Assembly: GCA_031373545.1 (NCBI GenBank)
Contig: JANMMT010000187.1
Coordinates: forward strand, 1 to 18,515
Length of the DNA stretch: 18,515 nt
Reading direction: 5' to 3'
Source: JADCCX01 sp031373545
Lineage (GTDB): Bacteria > Pseudomonadota > Alphaproteobacteria > Rhizobiales > Beijerinckiaceae
The notes under the pieces were generated by a model. The model worked only from the letters and a program-made list of their open reading frames with translations, had not been told where the DNA came from and ran no database searches. The position numbers were made by a program, and so were the translations under genes. This document shows positions 6,689 through 15,600 of the stretch, in pieces (positions within the stretch are counted from its first letter, which is position 1; every line of letters starts with the position of its first letter).

Positions 6689-9600
6689 TCAGGCGGCCAT
6701 CCGAACCTGCAACAGGTCCGACGCCAAGGCCGTCGCCCCATTGGCGATTTCGGTGGAGATTGCCTGCACCGTCACGGCAAAATCCCCTTGCCCGATCGCC
6801 GTCGTGAGTGTGAGTCCGCTGACATCACCCGCCGCGAGCGACCAGTTGCCACCGCCGAGGTTTGTGCCCTGGTTGAGGCTCGTGCCGGTCGGCAACCCTG
6901 AAAGCAGGAAGGAGAGTGTCTCGGACCCATCCCGATCAGTCAGGGAAGCCACGATGCTGAGCGCGGTCGCGACACCATCATCGACATTGGTCATGTCGAT
7001 GGCATCCAGGCTGGGGGCCAGTGCGGCAGGTGCCTGGATATGCTGAAACACATCAAGCTCTGTGGAGGAGTACGATGACCCATCGACGGCGCGCACCGCC
7101 ACGTTGATCACGTCCGCACCATCAAGGCTTGGATTGGTGATCGAGAGGGTCTGCGAGTCTGCGACAGAGCCCGTGAAGTGCCACGTCGTCGCATTGATGC
7201 GCGTCAGAACGCCGCTCAGGGATTGCAAGGTTGCCTCCGCAAGCACGTTGGAAAAAATGATATCCAGCGTCTCGCCCGGGTTCTCGCCAGCCAGAGTGCC
7301 CGTATTGTCCTCAAGCCGCAGGCCAAGATTGAGCATCACGGACGTGGTGGGAGTCGATGTGACGTTCTGCGCATCGATGCTCACGCCATCGGCCGCCGGC
7401 GAGATATTGACGCTGAAAGGCACGGAGGTTGTTCCGACCGAACCGCTGACATCGAGGCCGTAAGCTTCGAGTGTGAGGCTCAGAGTGCCGGAATAATGGG
7501 TCGGCGGACGAATGGTCAGCGTGGACAGATCATTGGGGTTGATGGTCCAGGTTCCGTCCCCGTTGTTCGACCCGTGATTGAGAATGGAGCCCGCCGGCAC
7601 ACCTAGCAGCTTGACCGAGAGCACTTCCGAGCCATCCGTATCCACCAGCGCCGCGCTCAAGCCTGCAAGGGTGATGACGGTGTCCTCAACGCCCGTCGCA
7701 TTGGCGGCCGTCACGTTCGGCTGATCGCCGACGGCAGCGAAGTTGAGGGTGATGATGGATGTGGACGATTGCGTCGCGCCATTGGCTGTCTCGCGGCTGA
7801 TCGCCTCCACCGTTACCAAAACGGTGCCGTGGCGATTGGTGGCAGGTATCACCTGCAATCCCGCAATGTTGGCGAGTGCAACTTCGTAAACACCTCCGCC
7901 CAGCGCAGTGCCCGCGGACAATGTCGCCCCGCCGGTCAGCGTGATGCGCACCGGGTCAACCAGTGTCTCGAACTGCGTGCCGTTTGTATCCCGCAAGGAA
8001 AGCGAGAGGTTGAGGGCAACCGGCACATCCTCAAGCCCGGCCGTCGGTGCTGCGGAGATATTGACCCCGTCCGCCACGGGCACAACCGTGATGGGCATGT
8101 TCAGGAGACCCGTCGTTGCCCGCAGCAGATCGACGTTGGAGGCAATCGCTTCCACCGTGACGTTGAGTTGGCCCGAAAAGTTGGCCGGCGGCACGATGTA
8201 GACCTGTCCGGTGTTCACCTGCGCTTCTGTGGCGATGTAGCGGCCCGTGGTGGGATTGTAGGTGGCGCCCACGATGCGCGCCCCCGATGGAATGTTGCTG
8301 AACAGAACGATCACCGTTGGCGTGCTGGGTGATGGATCTTGCGGATCCGCCATGGCCGAGACCTGGAACGTGATGTTCGTGTCTTCATTGCCCGACGTGG
8401 GCGATATGGTGACGATCGGTGGACGAGGCGCTGTACCCGAGCCGCCGGGATCTGGCAGCACCGTGACCGTGAACTGTGCCGATGTGATCGAGGTGGCGAT
8501 GTCGCCATCATTCTCGACCACCACGCTGGTCAGACTGAGCGATGCCGATCCGTTCTGGCCGGGAGCCGAACGTATCTGCAAGCCCACAAGATCAGCCGGG
8601 TTCAGCAACCAGGTGCCATCACCGTTGTCGAGGCCGACGAGCTGGTTGGAGGCGTTATAGAAGGCGAAGTTGAGCCCCGGTGTGCTGGTGAGGCCGCTGA
8701 CGATGTAATAGAGACGCTCGGAATCCACGCGGCCCAGCGCTGCATCTGTGTCCGTCCGTGCCCCGCCGAACTCCTGACCTGTCGGGTTGATGGCGATGTA
8801 GCTTCCCGCCAGACCCGAAACGCCAGAGGCGAACACGGTCGGCGTGTCCGCCTCACCCAGCAGATCGACCGAGAACGTGCCCGCGACCTGCACGGTCGCA
8901 CCCGCAATCTCGCGCACATTGGCGATCACCGGCAGCGTGAAATCCACGTTCGAATTGAGGAACGGGCTGGTGCTGAACGAAATGCCACCGATATTGGCTG
9001 GCAGCACCGTGATGGTGCCATCTCCGTTGTTCGTGAAGGTGCCGTTGATGTGGTTGGCGATGAAGCTTGCCACACTGGACACACGCCCGCCGATCTGCGC
9101 CGCCGAGATGATGCTGTTGAGGTTGATCGTGTAGGACACCACACGCTCCGAGCCATCGTTGTCGATGAGCGTGAAGCCCGAACCGATGCTGGCAAGCGAA
9201 ATCGTGTTGTCCTCCACCACGCCCACGCCGGGAGACCAGCCGGGGAAGGCATCTGTCACAGGCGTGATCGTCACGTTCAGCGGCAGCGTGCGCGCGATCT
9301 GGTTGCCGTCATACTCCTGCGTGACGGCGCGGATGCTGAGGCCCGGCGCGATCAGTGCTGTGTAGTTACCTGAGAAGTTGAGGGGCGCAGGTATGGTCAG
9401 CAACCCGATCTGCGAAGCGGAAATCTGCCATTCCCCGCCGATGTAGGTGCCAACAGACGGGTTCACACCGGGCGGCAGGCCCGCAAGGATGTAGTAGAGC
9501 ACCTCCGACCCATCCGCATCGACGAGCGCACCGGCAATATTCGCACCCAGCGGAATGAGCTGGTCTTCGGGCGAGATGACGGGCGTCACGATGAGCGTCG

Positions 9601-12600
9601 GCAAATCCGCCACGCCAATCACCTGCACGGGCAGTGCAAAGGTCACAGATTGCGTGGCACCATCGCCGGGCAAGCCTGGTGTCACCTCGGTGGTGATGAC
9701 TGTCACTTGCAGCACGAAATCCGCGCTGCTGTTGAGCGGCGGAATGATGCGCAGCGTGGCAAGTTCAGCCTGCGTGAAGCTGAAGACGCCGCCCCCCAGG
9801 CTCGTGCCGATGCTGCCGCCGACCGCATTCACAAAACTGGCCCCCACTGGCACATTGGCGATGCGGCAGGACAGAACCTCCGAACCATCCGTATCAGGTG
9901 TCGCCCCCGTGATGACCAGCGCAATCGGCGTGTCCTCATAGCCCGCATTCGGGCCCGTGGCCGCACGGGCGCTTCCTGTCGGAAGATCGGCCACAGCGCC
10001 CACCGTCACAGAGAAGGTGTCACTCGTCACAGCTGTCGCAACGGCCACTTCGCCGCCTGTCGCCGCCTCAGTCGAGGTAATTTGCAGCGTACCTGTGTAG
10101 GTGCCCGAAAAATTGAGCGGCGCACGCAACGTCACGCTGGAGAGGATGGCGTTCAGCTGCGATGCGCTTGCCGCCGTCACGGTGTAGACGCCGCCACCCA
10201 ATGAGGTGAAAGCCCCACCGCCACTCGTGTCCGCAGTGAGCACAGGTGCCGAAGAAGAGAGGGTGATGCGCGCTGACAGCATTTCCTGCGTCATGTCCGT
10301 CAGTGCTGCGACAAGTGACAGCGCGATGTTCTGATCCTCCCATCCGCTCACATCATTGGCGACCGACACGGGGGCATCTGCCACGGCGCGCACGACAATC
10401 ACATGATCGCGCTGGAAGAAGGCCGTGGAACTGTCCGCATCAATCACGGTCGCGCCAATGCGCACGGTGAGATTGGTATCGTCATTGACTGCGGGCGTGA
10501 TGGTGAAGGTGTCGAGCGTCGCTTGCATTTCGGCTGTGGAGCCTGTGATCGTGTAACGCCCGGCGGCAAACACCACACTGGCAGAACCCACAGCCGTGTA
10601 GGCAATGCTCGTGCCGGCTGGAATGTTTTCAAGATAAATCGAGGTCAGTTGCTCTGACCCATCCGTGTCCACCAACGCCACAAGAGCATCCACGCCAAAG
10701 TTGATCGCCGTATCCTCATTGCCCACCGACGAGCCCGAGATGCTGGGTGCATCCGCCTGGTCATCCACAATGATGGTGAAAGGCGCGGAGGTTTGCGCCG
10801 TCACGTTGTTCTCTGTCTCGCGCGCGATGGAGACGAGCGTGAGATTGTAGGTGCCGCTCAGGTTCGTCGGCCCTCTGAACTGCAACGTACCGAGTTGAGC
10901 CGGCGTGAAACTCCAGACCCCCCCGCCGAGGTTTGTGCCGCCGTTGAAGGTCGCGCCCGCAGGCACGCCCGTGATCTGGAATGACAGGACTTCCGAGCCA
11001 TCCGTATCCACCAGCGCGCCGCCAAGGCCCGTGAGGGCAACGAATGTGTCCTCCTCTACGGTGTACGGCGAACCGGGCACCACAACCGTCGGCGCATCCG
11101 CCACAGGCACAAGATCGATGACCACATTGCTGACGCGCGTGGCGGTCAGCACGGCCACGTCGCCCGCTTCTGTCGGATTGCTCTCGGTGGAAACAGCCGT
11201 CACCACGAGCGTGATATCCGTGCCGCGATTTGATGGCGGCGCTAGCGTGATGCTCAGCAGCAGGGCCTGGATTTCCGACGTCGACCCTGTGAAGCTGTAG
11301 GAGCCACCCCCCAGGTTCATCACCGTGCCCGGAAGCCCCGTATTCCACCCGAACGTGGCCCCTGCCGGTACGCCTGCGACGGTCACGGATTGCAACGTCT
11401 CGGAACCATCCGTATCGGTCAGGGCCACCGTGATCGGCACGGCCACCGCCACATCTTCCGGCGTGCTGACGCCGCCGCTGACAGTGGGCTGATCTGCCAC
11501 CGCGCGGATCGTGAAATCATGGGTCCCACTGGCCGTCGCCGTGGCACCCGTCGCCGTTTCTGTGGTCGACACATTTACCGCAACCGTGAAATTCAGATCG
11601 CGGTTAGCCGGTTCTGTCGCGGTAATCGTGTCGAGCGTCGTCAACACTCCTGCCGCCGGCCCGCTGATGGTGTAGACCCCGCCGCCCATGTTCGTGACCA
11701 CCGCCCCGCCGGACGCGGTGGATGCCAGCACCACAGAGGCCGGAATGCCTGACAGTGTGATCGTCATGGTCTGCGAGCCATCAAGATCTGCGAGATTGAG
11801 ATCAATGGCTGATCCCAGCGGAATAACAGCGTCCTCATTCAGCGTCGTCGATCCGCTGTTGAGCACAGGCGCGTCAACCACAGGCGTCACGATGATGTCG
11901 AACGGCGCGCTTGTTGACGCCGTGGCCCCCGTGGAAGTTTCCCGTGCGATGGCAATCAGGTTCATGGTGAAGGTGCCTGATGCCTGCGCTGTCGGCGACC
12001 ACGTGATGCCCGCCGTGATATCTGCCGGCGTGAAACTCCAGATCCCGCCGCCAAGGTCCGTGCCGCGGTTGAAGCTGGATCCCGCAGGCACAGCCGTGAT
12101 TTGAAACGCCAAGGTTTCCGAGCCATCTGTATCGGTCAGTGCGCCTGCAAGGCCGGAAATCGCCACGGGTGTATCTTCAGCCGTGGTGATAGGTGCTCCT
12201 GTCCCGACGGTGGGCGCATCGGTGATCGCATCCACGCGCACGCTGTGTGTGCCGGTGCGCGTCGCCGTGCTTCCCCCCGTATCCGTGGTGGTCACGGCCA
12301 CGCCGATGGTGAAATCCACATCCGAATTGGTGGGTGCGCGCACGGCAAAGCTGTTGAGCGTGGCGCGGATATCCGCCGCAGAGCCCGTGATGGTGTAGGT
12401 GCCGGAGACGAAACTGACCACCGCCGCGCCCGATGCTGTATAGGTGACGCTGGACCCAATGGGGAAGGTCGAAAGCGCCACCGCAGTCACGCTTTCAGAG
12501 CCGTCCGCATCAACAAGACTGTAGGTGATGCCTGCGCCGAAGGTGACAAAAGCATCTTCGTTGACGATGGATGATCCGCCCGTCAGGCTCACCTGGTCTG

Positions 12601-15600
12601 CCACCGCATTCACCGTGACCGTGAAATTTGCCGTGTTGTTCGCCGTGCTGCCGCCTGTGGTTTCAGTCGATATCGACTGCAATGTCATGACCACGGAGCC
12701 ACTGAAGTTGGTCGGTGGCGTGAACGTCAACCCAGCCAGGATCTGCGCTGGTGTGAACGACCATACGCCACCCCCCAGATTGGTACCCGTCGTGAAACCT
12801 GCGCCCGGTGTCGTTGGCACACCGGAGATGCGGAAGGTCAGCGTTTCCGAACCATCCGCATCAGTCAGCGCGCCGCCAAGTCCCGGTATAGCCACCGCCG
12901 TGTCTTCTGTTGTCACAACCGCAGAACCAGGGACCGTCACGCTCGGTTGATCCGCAACCGCCGTCACGACAATGTTGTGTGTGCCATTCCGGAAGGCTGT
13001 CGAGCCATCATTGTCCGTGGTGGTCGCCCGCACGGTGAGCGAGAAATCCACATCGGAGTTGCTGGGTGCACGCACCCGAAACGTGTCCAGCGTGGCGCGG
13101 ATGTCTGTCTGCGTCCCGGCAATGGTGTAAACACCTCCGACGAGGGACACTGTGGCCGCGCCGCTCGCCGTGTAATTGACTGTCGAACTGCCGGGAAATC
13201 CGGACAACCGCACATCGGAAATGACTTCGGAACCGTCCGCATCCACCAATGAATACAACGTGTTCACGCCAAAACTGATGAATGTGTCTTCGTTGCCAAT
13301 CGTCGTGCGCGTCGGCACATTGGGCTGGTCCGCCACCGCTGTGACGGTGATGGTGTGCGCGCCCACCGTCGTCGCGGTCGAGCCGCCGGTGTCCGTGGTG
13401 GTGACGGCCACCGTGACCGCGAAGTCCGTGTCCGAGTTGGACGGCGGCGTCACGCGGAAGCTGCTCAGCGTGGTGCGGATGTCCGCCGCATTGGGGCCCG
13501 AGATCGTGTAGACCCCCGCCACGAGCGCCACCGTCGCCGTGCCCGACGCCGTGTAGGCCACCACCGACCCCGCCGGGAAGCTGGAGAGCGCCACCGCGCT
13601 CACCCGCTCCGAGCCATCTGCATCGGTGAGCGCGTAGGTGACGTTCGGCCCGAAGAGGATCGGCGTGTCCTCATTCCCCGTCGTGCCCGTGGTGGGAACC
13701 GTCGGCGCATCGGCGACGGCGTTGACAATCACGTTGTGCGTGCCGGTGCGTGTCGCGGTGCTGCCGTCGTTGTCGGCGCTGGTGACCACCACCGTCAGCG
13801 CGAAGTCCACATCCGAGTTCACGAGCGGCGTGATGGCGAAGGTGTTCAGCGTGGCGCGGATGTCCGCCGCCGTTCCCGTGACCGTGCAGGTGCCCGATAC
13901 TAGGCTCACCACCGCCGCGCCGGAGGCCGTGTAGGTGAGCACGCCGCCTGCAGGCATGCCCGACACCGCCACCGCGCTGATCACCTCCGAGCCATCCGTG
14001 TCGTTCAGGCTGTAGGTGATGTTGGAGCCCACGGTGATCGACGTGTCTTCATTGCCCGTGCTCGACGTGGTGGGCACATTGGGCTGGTCCGCTACCGCCG
14101 TGACGGTGATGGTGTGCGTGCCGGTGGTGGTGGCCGTGGAGCCACCGGTGTCGGTGGTGGTCACCGACACCGTGACGGCAAAGTCCGTGTCGGAGTTCAA
14201 CGGCGGCGTCACGCGGAAGCTGCTCAGCGTGGTGCGGATGTCCGCCGCATTGGGGCCCGAGATCGTGTAGACCCCCGCCACGAGCGCCACCGTCGCAGTA
14301 CCCGACGCGGTGTAGGCCACCACCGACCCCGCCGGGAAGCTGGAGAGCGCCACCGCGCTCACCCGCTCCGAGCCATCTGCATCGGTGAGCGCATAGGTCA
14401 CGTTCGGCCCGAAGAGGATCGGCGTGTCCTCATTCCCCGTGGTGCCCGTGGTGGGCACTGTCGGCGCATCGGCGACGGCTGTAATCGTCACGGCATGGGG
14501 CACAACTGTCGTGTAAGTGGAACCAGTCGTTTCCTGCGATGTCACGGCAATGTCGAGCGAGAAGGCCACATCAGAGTTGAGTGGTGGACGCACCTCGGTG
14601 CTGGCAAACAAGGCACGGATCTCGGCCTCATTGGCACCCGTGATGCGGATGACTCCGCCGCCCAGATCGGTCACGGTTCCGGGTAGGCCTGTGTTCCAGC
14701 TCAGGGTTGCACCCGTTGGAATGTTCCGGATTTCGATGGCCGAAATGGTTTCGGAACCATCCGTATCCTGCAGGGCAATGGTGAGCTGTGAACCAACGGC
14801 AATGAAGCTGTCTTCAAGCCCGCTTGAGCCCGATGACAGAATCGTCACGGGGTCGGCCACACCGTCGATCACTACGGAGAAGGGCAATGCGCGGTTGGCA
14901 GTGCTGGCGTTCTCGGCCTCGGTTGTGGTGGCTGTCAGCACCATGGCAAAGGTGCCGCGTGCATCGAGTGGGGGCGTGAAAGTCAGGCCCGCAGCGATAT
15001 CGGCAGGGGTGAAACGCCACACGCCGCCGCCCAGATCTGTGCCGCGATCAAAGCTTGCGCCTGTCGGCACATTGCTGATAGTGAAGCTGAGTGTTTCCGA
15101 ACCATCTGCATCCACCAGTGCGCCCGCAAGACCGGTGAGCTGAACGGGCGTATCTTCCAACGTCGGGAAGCTGCCTGCGCCAACGTTGAGGCTCGGCTGA
15201 TCCGCAACCGCAATGATTGTGACGGAATGGCTACCGGTCAGGGTGCTGGAAAGACCTGTTGAGATCTCGGTTGTGGTCACGCTCAACCCGACCGTGAAAT
15301 CGACCGCATTGTGCGGCGCAGGCGTGATGATAAGCGTCGGGAGGGTTGCAAGCACCGCGCTCGCAGTGCCGGTGAGGAGATAGCTGCCACCCCCCAGATT
15401 GGTGAGCGTTGCGCCGCCTGTGAGTGTGGCTGCCACCAGGGCCGCACCGGGAATGCCGGACAGCGTTACACTGAGCGATTGCGACCCATCCGTATCCGCC
15501 AAAGCCAGCGAAAGGTTGGCCCCAAAGGGCACGACACCATCTTCGTTGATGGTGGATGCACCTGCCATCAACACGGGCACATCCACAACAGGCTGGATCA

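Noticed and set aside
6692..10381. NNGDGTW-like motifs in domains 20, 21 and 24 as possible RTX calcium repeats
   Set aside because: They occur singly within beta-sandwich domains and not as consecutive GGxGxDxUx nonapeptides.
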